From Deltaproteobacteria bacterium Ga0077539 (GTDB taxonomy: Bacteria; Myxococcota_A; Polyangia; Polyangiales; Ga0077539): a DNA stretch of 43,892 bases. Every line of letters starts with the position of its first letter. Position 1 is the first letter of the stretch. Positions 16,581 through 24,881 of the stretch are shown here, piece after piece. The stretch spans positions 1 through 43,892 of the forward strand of contig LNEO01000302.1 of NCBI GenBank assembly GCA_001465015.1. Direction: 5' to 3'. The notes beneath the pieces were generated by a model. That model searched no databases. It had not been told where the DNA came from and worked only from the letters and a program-made list of their open reading frames with translations. The position numbers and the translations under genes are program-made.

Positions 16581-16899
16581 CGTAGTCCGTCCTGAGTCTG
16601 ATCGGAGAGTCGTTCGATTCCGCGGTGATCTCAGGAGTCTGGACAAGAGTCCGATGGCTCCGGCGCCGTCGTCCCGCGGGCGGTGGGTATCGCGCGTCGG
16701 CGTGAGCGCAGTCAAGAAACGCCGCGAAAATCGCTGCATTTCAACGAGTTTCAGTGACGATCGTCTGTCATCGACAAAGGTCGCTGACTGACGTCCGTCC
16801 GTGACTTATGACTGTCAGTGACATCGGACTATCCGCAAAGTTAGTCGATAAAGTTCAGAAGACTTTTGCGCCGCTCTGCGCTGCGGTAAGCCACGCGCC
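16581..16899. promoter_or_regulatory. Divergent promoter region of squalene synthase and monooxygenase
   Basis: This 319-bp gap is less GC-rich than its surroundings at 16735-16870. It contains repeated short words built on TCAGTGAC and TGACTGACG: TCAGTGAC at 16751-16758, CTGACTGACG near 16783, and TGTCAGTGACA at 16813-16823. This suggests one or more regulator sites controlling sterol genes in both directions. Confidence 0.5.
16813..16823. promoter_or_regulatory. Putative operator TGTCAGTGACA
   Basis: A perfect palindrome with 5-bp arms around a central G lies 77 bp upstream of the squalene monooxygenase ATG. Related half or near-full sites occur at 16751-16758 and 13455-13465, all in sterol gene promoters. 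The binding protein is unknown. Confidence 0.45.
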
Positions 16900-18447
16900 A
16901 TGAGCGAATCCGAAGCGTGGGACGTCGTCGTCGTCGGAGGGGGATGGGTCGGCATGGTCGCCGCAGCCGCGCTCGGCTCGGAGTCATGCAAGGTCCTCGT
17001 GCTCGAGGCGCGTCCGGGCACAGATCCGCGCTTTCGGGGCGAGCTGATTCACGCGGGCGGCGTCCGCGCGCTCGCTGAAATCGGCCTCGCGTCGGCGCTC
17101 GAAGAAGCTGGAGCGCGCCGCGCTCGCGGGTTCGCGGTGCTCACGGGGACCGCAGGCGAGACGCTCGAGCTCGACTACCCGAGCGACGCTCAGGGAGTCG
17201 AGAGCTTCGGGCTCGCGATGGATCACCACGAGATGGTCGCCGCGCTTCGCCGCGAGGCTTGCAATCGCCCGGGGGTCACGGTGCGCACGGGACACCGCGT
17301 CGTCGACGTCGTGCGCAAAGAAGGGCGCGTCGTGGGCGCTCGCCTGGCGGATGGCCGCGAGATCCTCGCGAAGCTCACCGTCGTCGCGGACGGTCGACAC
17401 TCCCGCTTGCGCCCGCTGCTCGGGCTCGAGGGCCGCGCGTCGCTGCTGTCGTTCACGGCGGCGCTCGAGATCGAGGGCGTCGGGCTACCCCGCGCGCGCC
17501 GAGGCACGGTGATTCTCGCGCCGCTCGGGCCGATCCTCGCGTACGAAGTGGGCGAGCATCAGGTGCGGATGTGCGTCGACGTTCCGACGGAGCGCGCGAA
17601 GGGAACGAAGAAGTCGCTGGCCGCGCTGCTCGTCGGCGAGTACGCGCCGGTCGTCCCCGAGCCGCTTCGGTCAGGAATGCTCGCGGCGATCGAGGCCGGA
17701 CGCGTCGAGCTTTGCGCAAACCAGGCGATCAGCACCGATCGCGTCGCCGTCGAGGGCGCTGTCATCATCGGCGACGCCGCGGGGTGCTCTCATCCGCTCA
17801 GCGCTGGCGGGATGACCGTCGGCGTTCAGGACGTCCTCTCTCTTCGCGCCGCGCTCGCTCGCGCCAAGGGCGGACAAGACGGTCACCTCTCGGAAGCCGC
17901 CATCGACCGCGCGCTCGTCGAGCACGAGAAGACGCGCTACCGAAGCTCGCGCGGCCGCGAGGTGCTCGCCCAGGCGCTCTACGAGGTGTTTCTCGGCGCC
18001 GACAGCGGCGCGCGCGCGCTCAGGGACGGAATGTTCCGCTACTGGCGCGGCAGCGAACGCGCTCGTCGCGCGTCGATGGCGCTCTTGTCCGGAGACGACG
18101 CGAGGCTCACCTCGTTTGCGCGCGAGTACGTCACGGTGATGGGCTACGCGCTCTCAGCCATCTCGGACACCGGTCGAGGGCTTCGCCTCTCGGAGTCGCT
18201 CGCTCGGCGAACAGCCGTGTGGCGCGAGGCGTGGTCGGTGGCGCGCGAGCCGCTCTCGAAGAGCGGACGATTCACCTGGGTCGAGGCGCTGCGAAACCTC
18301 GGGCGACGCCCCGAGGCCTCCGTTCCCTCCCTGTCGAGCGGCAGCGCGGGTGCGTCCGACGCGATTCGCGCGGCCTTTGCGCCAGAATCTACGCAAACCG
18401 AGCACGCCTCGGGCAGGCCGGCGCCGCGCGATCGAGTTCGTCACTAA
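16900..18447 (+). CDS. Squalene monooxygenase (squalene epoxidase)
   Basis: The 515-residue flavoprotein has an N-terminal FAD-binding GGGWVGMVAAAALG (about 12-25) ending in an acidic VLVLEARPG. DPRFRGELIHAGG (about 43-55) matches the RxxGELLQPGG pattern of squalene epoxidases. The FAD-diphosphate motif GDAAGCSHPLSAGGMTVG is near residue 290. It should oxidise squalene to 2,3-oxidosqualene using O2 and a reductase, feeding the cyclase. The C-terminal 100 residues are variable and may contact the membrane. Other geranylgeranyl-reductase-like flavoproteins are an alternative, but these motifs and the two neighbouring sterol genes make epoxidase most likely. The kinase gene starts 37 bp downstream on the same strand. 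Confidence 0.88.
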   Translation: MSESEAWDVVVVGGGWVGMVAAAALGSESCKVLVLEARPGTDPRFRGELIHAGGVRALAEIGLASALEEAGARRARGFAVLTGTAGETLELDYPSDAQGVESFGLAMDHHEMVAALRREACNRPGVTVRTGHRVVDVVRKEGRVVGARLADGREILAKLTVVADGRHSRLRPLLGLEGRASLLSFTAALEIEGVGLPRARRGTVILAPLGPILAYEVGEHQVRMCVDVPTERAKGTKKSLAALLVGEYAPVVPEPLRSGMLAAIEAGRVELCANQAISTDRVAVEGAVIIGDAAGCSHPLSAGGMTVGVQDVLSLRAALARAKGGQDGHLSEAAIDRALVEHEKTRYRSSRGREVLAQALYEVFLGADSGARALRDGMFRYWRGSERARRASMALLSGDDARLTSFAREYVTVMGYALSAISDTGRGLRLSESLARRTAVWREAWSVAREPLSKSGRFTWVEALRNLGRRPEASVPSLSSGSAGASDAIRAAFAPESTQTEHASGRPAPRDRVRH

Positions 18448-18484
18448 CGCCCCGGGGCGATGGGGTAAGTTCGTCCAACGATCG

Positions 18485-20884
18485 ATGGACGACGCCGAGC
18501 ACAAGCGCGCAGAGAGCGCTCCGTCCTCGGGGACGATCGATTGGTCGGCGATCGAGCCCGGAGTCGAGCTCTCGGCCACCGTCGTGTTCGCGGCGGGCTT
18601 CGCCCTCGATCCTGCGCACCCGGTCGCCGAACGCTACGAGGTCACTCGTCGCATCGGCGCCGGCGCGATGGGCCAGGTGCTGGGGGTTCGCGTCCTCGGC
18701 GAGCAGAGCCAACAGAGCTACGCGCTCAAGCTCGTCGCGCGGCCCAAGAGCCCAGCGTCGCGCCCCAGCGTCGAACAAGGGACGCACAGCACCTCGTCGC
18801 ACGAAGACGCCGCCACCCGTTGGCTGACCGGGCTGTTGCGCAACGAGGCTGCCAAACAAGAGGCGGCGCAGAGGCACGGCGTGACGGTGGCCCGCTTCAT
18901 CGCCCTCGTTCGGCTCGAGGACGGCGCGCTCGGGCTGCGCATGGAGATGGCGCGCGGACGCTCGTGGGGCGCGCTCGTCGACGAAGAGACCCGGCGAAAG
19001 CGCGAATCACCGGACGTTCATCGCGCGATTCGCGCGACGCGAAAGCTGCTCGGACAGCTGCGGCGCGTGCATTCGATCCGCGAGCCGGGCGCTCCCTCGG
19101 GCTTCGTCCACTCGGACATCAAGCCGTCCAACGTCTTTGTCGACGACAACGACCCGACCGATCCGTCTGTGACGCTGCTCGATTTCGGCGTCGCCACCGC
19201 GGGACGCGCCGCGATCGACAACGAAGCGGCGCTCATCGGTCGCGAGACCTTCGTGCTGCGCCAGACCGGCGGAACACCGGGCTACGCCCCGCCAGGACAC
19301 TTCGCCGCGCGCCCTTCGCCCGCCAGCGACGTGCACGCGGCGCTCGTCTGCTTCTACGAGCTGATCGCTCTCTCGTTGCCGTGGGACATCGACGACATCG
19401 ATCCCACGCCGGCCGCGTTCGCCCTGATCGAGCTGCGTCTGTCGTCACCGCCGAAGTCTGTCCGAGAGCGGAGGCCTTCGATCAACGAGGTCGAGGCCGC
19501 CGCGCTCGATCGCTTCTTCTCGCGCTCTTTCGCGGAGCTGCAGGCCAAGGCGCTCGCGTGGTCTTCTCTGCTCACGCAGCGGCGAGGCGCTCGCGGAGAT
19601 AGCCAGGGCCCTGACGAAGCCCTCGTTCGCACGATGAGCGACGAGCTCGCCGCGCTCGCGGGCGACTTGCAACGATCGCTCGACGCCCTCGCCAAAGAGC
19701 TCGAAGCGCTGGGAATCGCCCCGCGCCAGTCGCTCGCTCCCCCGTCGATCGTCTCGCCCGTCGCGTCGAGCGCCCTCAGCTCTGGCCCGATCTTGATCGA
19801 GCCTCGCGAGTCGCTCGAGGGCGCCTCGGCGCTCGACACCGCGCCGACGCTCGTGGCCTCGCCCAAGAGCGAGAAGAACCCCGACGCGTGGGGGGACGAC
19901 AGCGAGGTCCACGCGCGGCCTTCGAACGACCCACGGCACACCTCGCCGCTCTTCATCGCCGCGCTCGCGCTCGGCACCGTAGGGATCATCGCGGTCGCGC
20001 TTCGGTCGTTCTTCTCGGGCGCATCGACGACCACGGCCGAGATCGACAGCGGCGTGCTCGCCGACGCATCGACGCCCGACGTCCCGTCGGACACGGGCAT
20101 CGCAGACACGGGCGTCGTCGAGCCGGGCGTCTCGCTCGACACCACGCCGACGACTCCGCTCGACGTGCGCGCGCTTCCTATGGCGTTTCGCGGGCGAAAC
20201 GCGATCGCTCAGATCACCGCAAGCGCCGGCAACGCGCGTCCCGACGCGGGCCGCGACGCCTCGTGGGTGGCCTCGAGCTCCGCGCTGTGCGTGGCGTCCG
20301 CGCGCGGCGTTCGCGTCGTCGCTCACGGCGGAGCGCTCGATCGCGACGTGACCCTGTGCACCACCGACGTTCTTTCGGACTCTGCCAGCAACGAGTACGC
20401 AGGGCGCGCGGCGATGGACCCCGAGGTGCTTCGCGCGCTTCCTGTCGTGCAGTGCGCGGGCGAGGGGCGGTGGCTGACCCGCGTGCAGCGCTTCTCGACC
20501 AACGGGGCGCAGGCCTGGCTGTTTACCTGCTTGCGTCCTGCGCCCGACGTCGCGCCGAGCGACCTTCAGCCGGATGCGTCCTCTCGCTCGGTCGACACCG
20601 ACGCCGGCACCGCAGCCCTCTCTCCGAGCGCGGACGATGCGTCCTCGAGCGCGAGCCAGGCGGCCTCGACGCCCGACGCCGCTCCGTCAGGGCCGAGCGA
20701 AGACGCTTCGAGCGCGCGGCCCGACCCCGCGCCGAGCGAGACCGACAGCGGGAGCGCGGGTTCGAGCACCAGACCGGCCGATCCGCCCGCTGACACCGGC
20801 GTCGAGCCCGCGCGCGAGCCCGTCGCCCCTGCCAACCCTCCGGCCAATCCGACGACGCCTTCGCAGCCGACGGAATCGCCCTGA
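18485..20884 (+). CDS. Eukaryote-like Ser/Thr protein kinase, non-RD, with membrane anchor
   Basis: The 799-residue protein has a kinase domain (about 50-330) with the Gly loop GAGAMGQV, the Lys in YALKLV, the catalytic loop HSDIKPSN (209-216) and DFG (233-235). The Arg of the usual HRD is Ser, so it is a non-RD kinase, though Asp211, Lys213 and Asn216 are intact. GTPGYAPPGH is the activation-segment end. An Ala/Ser-rich juxtamembrane region follows, then one transmembrane helix (about 489-510). An outer domain with DTG/DVP linkers and four spaced cysteines comes next, and a low-complexity Ser/Asp/Pro tail. It probably senses envelope signals. The frame is open from 18350, but that overlaps the monooxygenase. 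Confidence 0.88.
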   Translation: MDDAEHKRAESAPSSGTIDWSAIEPGVELSATVVFAAGFALDPAHPVAERYEVTRRIGAGAMGQVLGVRVLGEQSQQSYALKLVARPKSPASRPSVEQGTHSTSSHEDAATRWLTGLLRNEAAKQEAAQRHGVTVARFIALVRLEDGALGLRMEMARGRSWGALVDEETRRKRESPDVHRAIRATRKLLGQLRRVHSIREPGAPSGFVHSDIKPSNVFVDDNDPTDPSVTLLDFGVATAGRAAIDNEAALIGRETFVLRQTGGTPGYAPPGHFAARPSPASDVHAALVCFYELIALSLPWDIDDIDPTPAAFALIELRLSSPPKSVRERRPSINEVEAAALDRFFSRSFAELQAKALAWSSLLTQRRGARGDSQGPDEALVRTMSDELAALAGDLQRSLDALAKELEALGIAPRQSLAPPSIVSPVASSALSSGPILIEPRESLEGASALDTAPTLVASPKSEKNPDAWGDDSEVHARPSNDPRHTSPLFIAALALGTVGIIAVALRSFFSGASTTTAEIDSGVLADASTPDVPSDTGIADTGVVEPGVSLDTTPTTPLDVRALPMAFRGRNAIAQITASAGNARPDAGRDASWVASSSALCVASARGVRVVAHGGALDRDVTLCTTDVLSDSASNEYAGRAAMDPEVLRALPVVQCAGEGRWLTRVQRFSTNGAQAWLFTCLRPAPDVAPSDLQPDASSRSVDTDAGTAALSPSADDASSSASQAASTPDAAPSGPSEDASSARPDPAPSETDSGSAGSSTRPADPPADTGVEPAREPVAPANPPANPTTPSQPTESP

Positions 20885-21070
20885 TCGATCTCCATCGCGA
20901 CGATTCGCTCGCATGATTACCAGCCTCGACGCGCGCTATCGCAGCGAAGTATGCTACGTTTTCGACCCCCTACATTGGGATCCATCACACACAGGTCTCA
21001 CCAACAGAATGCGGTCGAACGACGTGTCTAGCTTGACGAACCATGGTCGAATCCGGGACGCTTTACTGCG
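20885..21070. other. Intergenic region before the GGDEF gene
   Basis: This 186-bp gap presumably holds the promoter of the FHA-GGDEF operon. No clear motif is assigned. Confidence 0.35.
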
Positions 21071-21991
21071 ATGAGCGGCGGCTCGGACGACGGCAACGAC
21101 TGGCAGGCGCGGACTCACGTCATCCGTTACAACCCTGCGGCCAACAAGCCCAAGGACAACGGCAACGACTGCCTTGTCATCATCTACTCGCGTGACGTGA
21201 ATCAGCTCGGGCGCAGGTTCGTGCTCGACCCGAGCGGCGCGATTTCGACCGTCGGTCGCGGGGCGGACAACGCCATCGTGCTCGACAGCGAGACCTGCTC
21301 GCGCAAGCACGCGCGCTTCGAGCGCCGCGGCGAGGTCTGGTGGGTCGCCGACAACGACTCGACCAACGGAACGTACGTCAACGACGAGGCGGTGAAGTCA
21401 GCGGCGCTTCGGCGCGGTGACCACGTGAAGGTCGGCGACACGATCTTCAAGTACCTCTCGGGTACCGACGTCGAGGCCGAGTTCATCCTCACCATCGGCG
21501 AGCTCATGGTGACCGACGGTCTGACGCGGGCGCACAACCGTCGTTATCTCACAGAGCACCTCGAGACCGAGCTGCAGCGCGCGCGACGCTACCGTCGACC
21601 GCTGTCGCTCATCATGTTCGACCTCGATAAGTTCAAAGGCATCAACGACAACTACGGTCACCTCGCCGGCGACCACGTGCTCAAAGAGACCGCGGCGCTC
21701 GTCAAGCGGATGATCTCGGACGGCGTCGTGTTCGCTCGCTACGGCGGCGAAGAGTTCTCGTTGCTCATGCCCGAGACCGATCTGGCCGTGGCGGCGAAGC
21801 TGGCAGAGTCCATCCGCCGCGAGATCGAGAAGCACCCGTTCATCTTCGACGGCGTTCGCCTGCCGGTGACCGTCTCGATGGGATGCTCGGTGGCGACTGA
21901 GTTCACCGCGAGCGCCGAAGAGTTCATCAAGGCGGCGGACGAGAAGCTCTACGACGCCAAGCACGGCGGCCGAAACCGCGTGCACTATTGA
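21071..21991 (+). CDS. FHA-GGDEF protein, probable diguanylate cyclase
   Basis: The 306-residue soluble protein has an FHA domain (about 45-128) with GRGADN, SRKHA and the DNDSTNGTYVND loop that binds phosphothreonine. A GGDEF domain follows (about 145-305). The active-site signature is GGEEF (225-229), with Asp184 and Asn192-region residues in MFDLDKFKGINDNYGH. It is expected to make cyclic di-GMP from two GTP. A canonical RxxD inhibitory site is not seen five residues before GGEEF. The FHA domain suggests control by Ser/Thr phosphorylation, and a Ser/Thr kinase gene lies just upstream, so the pair may form one pathway. Confidence 0.92.
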   Translation: MSGGSDDGNDWQARTHVIRYNPAANKPKDNGNDCLVIIYSRDVNQLGRRFVLDPSGAISTVGRGADNAIVLDSETCSRKHARFERRGEVWWVADNDSTNGTYVNDEAVKSAALRRGDHVKVGDTIFKYLSGTDVEAEFILTIGELMVTDGLTRAHNRRYLTEHLETELQRARRYRRPLSLIMFDLDKFKGINDNYGHLAGDHVLKETAALVKRMISDGVVFARYGGEEFSLLMPETDLAVAAKLAESIRREIEKHPFIFDGVRLPVTVSMGCSVATEFTASAEEFIKAADEKLYDAKHGGRNRVHY

Positions 21992-22707
21992 GCCAACGCT
22001 GGCTCGGGATTGACGCAGCACCGTTGTCGCCCGACAACACGCAGGTGCTCGCCTCGCCCGTTGCCGTCGCGCTCCCGATCGTTCGCGTCGCAGTCGTGTC
22101 CGAAGATCCCCTCGCGCGCGCGGGGCTCGGCGCGCTCGTGGCCGAGCCAGACGGCGTCGAGGTCGTCGCGCAGGGCGGCGCGCTCGCGGACGTCTTTCAG
22201 CGCGGAGATCTCGCGGTGGACGTCTTGTTGGTCGACGGTGAAGTGAGCGCCGGCTCCAGCGGCCCCACCACGCCGAGCGAGGCGTCGGTCGGGGCGACGG
22301 TGGTGCCGATCGTCGCGATGGTGCGCGACATGATCGAGGCGCGCGCTGCGCTCTCGCACGGCGCGCGAGGCGTCGTGCGACGCGAGGCGAGCGCTCGAGT
22401 GCTCCGCGCCTCCGTCCGCGCGGTCTCCGAAGGGCTCATCGCGATCGACCCGGCCCTCGGCGAGCCGTGGACGTCCGAGCCCGAGCGCGCTCCGGTCAGC
22501 GCCCGCGCCGACGCGCTCACGCCGCGAGAGGCCGAAGTGCTGCAGCTCCTCGCCGAGGGCCTCGCGAACAAAGAGATCGCCGCGCGGCTGGGGATCAGCG
22601 ATCACACAGTGAAATTTCACGTCAACGCGCTCATGGCGAAGCTCGGCGTCCAGAGCCGCACCGAGGCCGTGGTGCGCGCTGCGCGCATGGGGTGGCTGCT
22701 TCTTTAA
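21988..22707 (+). CDS. LuxR/NarL-type response regulator
   Basis: The 239-residue protein has a receiver-like N-terminus (about 25-150, phosphoacceptor candidate Asp in DVLLVDGEV). It is followed by a LuxR-type helix-turn-helix (about 165-235, LTPREAEVLQLLAEGLANKE and GISDHTVKFHVNALMAKL). The TTG start overlaps the GGDEF stop as TTGA, suggesting translational coupling; a GTG about 54 bases later is an alternative. The receiver has a Ser/Gly-rich insertion in place of the usual loop after the Asp, so phosphorylation is uncertain. The cognate histidine kinase is not in the window. Confidence 0.8.
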   Translation: MSQRWLGIDAAPLSPDNTQVLASPVAVALPIVRVAVVSEDPLARAGLGALVAEPDGVEVVAQGGALADVFQRGDLAVDVLLVDGEVSAGSSGPTTPSEASVGATVVPIVAMVRDMIEARAALSHGARGVVRREASARVLRASVRAVSEGLIAIDPALGEPWTSEPERAPVSARADALTPREAEVLQLLAEGLANKEIAARLGISDHTVKFHVNALMAKLGVQSRTEAVVRAARMGWLLL

Positions 22708-22740
22708 CCGAGCGCTGCTGCTGCGGTACCATCGGCCGTC

Positions 22741-23022
22741 ATGGTCGAGATCGGCATTACACACTCGCTCGACGCTCGAGAGCTCGAGCGGCTCTCTCAG
22801 CGCTGGTCCACCGCGCGAACGTCCCCCGACGCCGCGACGCTCCGCGCGCTCGAGCAGGGCTTCGAGGCGCATCGGAGCAAGCTCTTTCTCGAAAACGCCG
22901 CGCTGCAAGCGGAGCGGCCCGAAGACGCCGAAGCGTCCGCGCGCATCGAGAGCAACCAGCTCGCCATCAAAGTGAGCACGATCGCCCTCGGAGAGCTGCG
23001 CGAAGCGCTCACCCGTCGCTGA
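22741..23022 (+). CDS. Small helical protein, unknown
   Basis: The 93-residue charged protein is predicted mainly helical and has no recognised domain. It starts 33 bp after the LuxR-type regulator and may be its operon partner. Its 3' end overlaps the convergent YbjN-like gene by 14 bp. It is probably coding because of its protein-like composition and ATG start. Confidence 0.6.
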   Translation: MVEIGITHSLDARELERLSQRWSTARTSPDAATLRALEQGFEAHRSKLFLENAALQAERPEDAEASARIESNQLAIKVSTIALGELREALTRR

Positions 23023-23422
23023 AGCGCTGGCCGCCGAAGCGCCCCTTGAGCTCGTCGTCGATGCGATCGGCGACGCGCGCGAGCAAGCCGAGCGCCGCGA
23101 GGAGCTCTTCGGGGTCGAGGTGATCGCCGAGCAGGTTGTGCGCGAGCCACACGCCGTGGTCGTGCGTGTACGCCTTGCCGAAGAAGAGCCCTCGGTTGAG
23201 CTCGTCGAGCTTCTCGAGGAGCTCTGGGGATCGCTCGAGGCCCTTCAACACAGGGCAGAGCAGCTCGACGACCGCGTGATCGTTGAGCCACGACTCGACC
23301 TTGATGAACACCACAGCCGATCCCTGGCGAATGTAGATGCGCTCACCCTTGTTGCCGTACGAGACGTTCGCCTCGTCGAGCACTTCTGTGATCCGCTTGT
23401 GCACCTCTTCGACCGACGCCAT
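23009..23422 (-). CDS. YbjN/CesT-like chaperone-fold protein
   Basis: The 137-residue protein resembles the YbjN/type III secretion chaperone fold: a basic helix, a beta-rich segment VVFIKVESWLNDHAVVELLCPVLKG, and a long second half with LDELNRGLFFGKAYTHDHGVWLAHNL. Family members are thought to bind peptides or partner proteins. No type III secretion genes lie nearby. It converges on the small 22741 gene. Function is unassigned beyond the fold. Confidence 0.65.
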   Translation of the reverse strand: MASVEEVHKRITEVLDEANVSYGNKGERIYIRQGSAVVFIKVESWLNDHAVVELLCPVLKGLERSPELLEKLDELNRGLFFGKAYTHDHGVWLAHNLLGDHLDPEELLAALGLLARVADRIDDELKGRFGGQRFSDG

Positions 23423-23486
23423 TGCACGAGTCTCCTTTGTTCGCGCGGCTGTGACGCGCGCGGCATCGACCGTACCACAGCGTTGA

Positions 23487-24692
23487 TCAACGGCAGCCGA
23501 CGACTGCGCTGACCGGCGCTTCTTGCGCGCGATCGCAGGCGCGGCCGTAGAGGGTGATCTCGCCGTAGCCCTCGTCGGTCCAATCCCAGCCGTTGATGTG
23601 GGCTCGGTCCCGCGGGACCACGAGCCCGCCGACGTCGACGCGAAGCGACTCGGGGTTGTCTGGACGCGACGGCGTGACGAACGCGCAGCGCGAGAGGGTC
23701 GTCGCGATGTCGCGAAAGGTCGCGAACAGCTGATCCGAGCGACGCACGGAGTAGTAGCGATACTCGCCGATCGGGTTCGCGCGACGGCCCGCGACGGCCA
23801 TCGCGTTGAGCGTCTCGATCATCGGGCGCTCGCTGGGGTTATCCAGGCCGATGACGTACGTGTAGAGCCCGTTTCGCGCGTACTCTTCGAGCTTGTTGAC
23901 CACGTTGGCGCGGTCGAGGCAGAACCATCGGGCGAGCGCGGGGTTTTCTCGGCACACGTCGCGGCCGGTGGGGTCTTCGACGGCGCACACGCACTGCTCG
24001 GTCGCGATCGTCGGATTGCAGTTGGGACCGCCGTCGGTGGCCAAGATGAGGTAACGGGCCTTGGAGCGATCGGGGTCGGTGCGCGCGAGCTCGAGCAACG
24101 GTTCACCGGCGGCGGTGACGGCGGCGAAGGTGGGCGTTCCGCCGCGCGGGCGGGTCTCGTCGAAGACCCTCAAGACAGCGGACGCGTTGTTGAGGCGCGG
24201 CGCGATGATGTTCGTCGGCCGACCGATGGGAGTCACGGTGCACGACTCTTCTTGCGAGGGCGATTCAACGAGCGGAACGCGGGGAAAAAACAGCGCTCCC
24301 ATGCTCAGCCTGCTCTCGACGTCGCCGACGAGCGAAGCGCGAAGCGCGTCGCGGAGCATCGTCCAGCGCGAGAAGTTGCGTCCTGCGTCTTCGAGGCTCG
24401 CCTCGAGCGGCGCGTCCATCGAGCCCGATCGATCGATCACGAACGTGACCTCGGCCCGCCGACGAATGAGCGGAAATCTCCCGGGAACACACGCCTCGAA
24501 GCGAATGAAGGGGATGTCCGTCGGCACATCACCGCTCGCGTCCATCTCGACGTCGGGGACCTCGAGTCCGGTCTTGGCGCCGCACCCCGCGCTCGCGGTC
24601 ACGAGGGTCGCAGCGGCGATCGAGAGCCACCCGAACGCGCGAGAGACGCGAGGGGCTCGGGGCCGACGCTGCGAAGAGAAGGGGGCGTTCAT
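23487..24692 (-). CDS. VWA-domain lipoprotein (copy 1)
   Basis: The 401-residue protein has a signal peptide and lipobox VTASAGCGAKTGL, a short Asp-rich linker, and a VWA domain with the metal-ion-dependent adhesion motif DRSGSM near residue 88. A second conserved block is RYLILATDGGPNCNP. The C-terminal block is GWDWTDEGYGEITLYGRAC. Cysteines occur in pairs consistent with disulfides in the periplasm or on the surface. It is a tandem paralogue of the gene at 24882. The ligand is unknown. Confidence 0.87.
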   Translation of the reverse strand: MNAPFSSQRRPRAPRVSRAFGWLSIAAATLVTASAGCGAKTGLEVPDVEMDASGDVPTDIPFIRFEACVPGRFPLIRRRAEVTFVIDRSGSMDAPLEASLEDAGRNFSRWTMLRDALRASLVGDVESRLSMGALFFPRVPLVESPSQEESCTVTPIGRPTNIIAPRLNNASAVLRVFDETRPRGGTPTFAAVTAAGEPLLELARTDPDRSKARYLILATDGGPNCNPTIATEQCVCAVEDPTGRDVCRENPALARWFCLDRANVVNKLEEYARNGLYTYVIGLDNPSERPMIETLNAMAVAGRRANPIGEYRYYSVRRSDQLFATFRDIATTLSRCAFVTPSRPDNPESLRVDVGGLVVPRDRAHINGWDWTDEGYGEITLYGRACDRAQEAPVSAVVGCR

Positions 24693-24784
24693 CGTTGGGG
24701 GGGCTCCAGAAGGGGGATCGGACAGTCGCGAGCGCGATTCGACGCGACTCCCGAGGACACAGCAAGCGCGATGCCGCGGTAAAA

Positions 24785-24802
24785 ATAGTGGAATATCACT
24801 AT
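24785..24802 (-). terminator. Small hairpin with T-tract, possible terminator
   Basis: On the minus strand, ATAGTG and CACTAT arms enclose a six-base loop and are followed by TTTTT. This lies 80 bp beyond the stop of the second VWA gene, so it may end that transcript. The stem is only 6 bp and AT-rich; it could instead be an operator or promoter element for the next VWA gene. Confidence 0.35.
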
Positions 24803-24881
24803 CTTTCGCGAAAAGAGTGCTCCCCTGGACCGAGCGCCGTCAGCGCGCTTACGGGCGAAGTGAGCGCCGGCTATGGGGCGG

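Noticed and set aside
21071..21991. Canonical RxxD inhibitory site in the GGDEF domain
   Set aside because: The residues five before GGEEF do not match RxxD.
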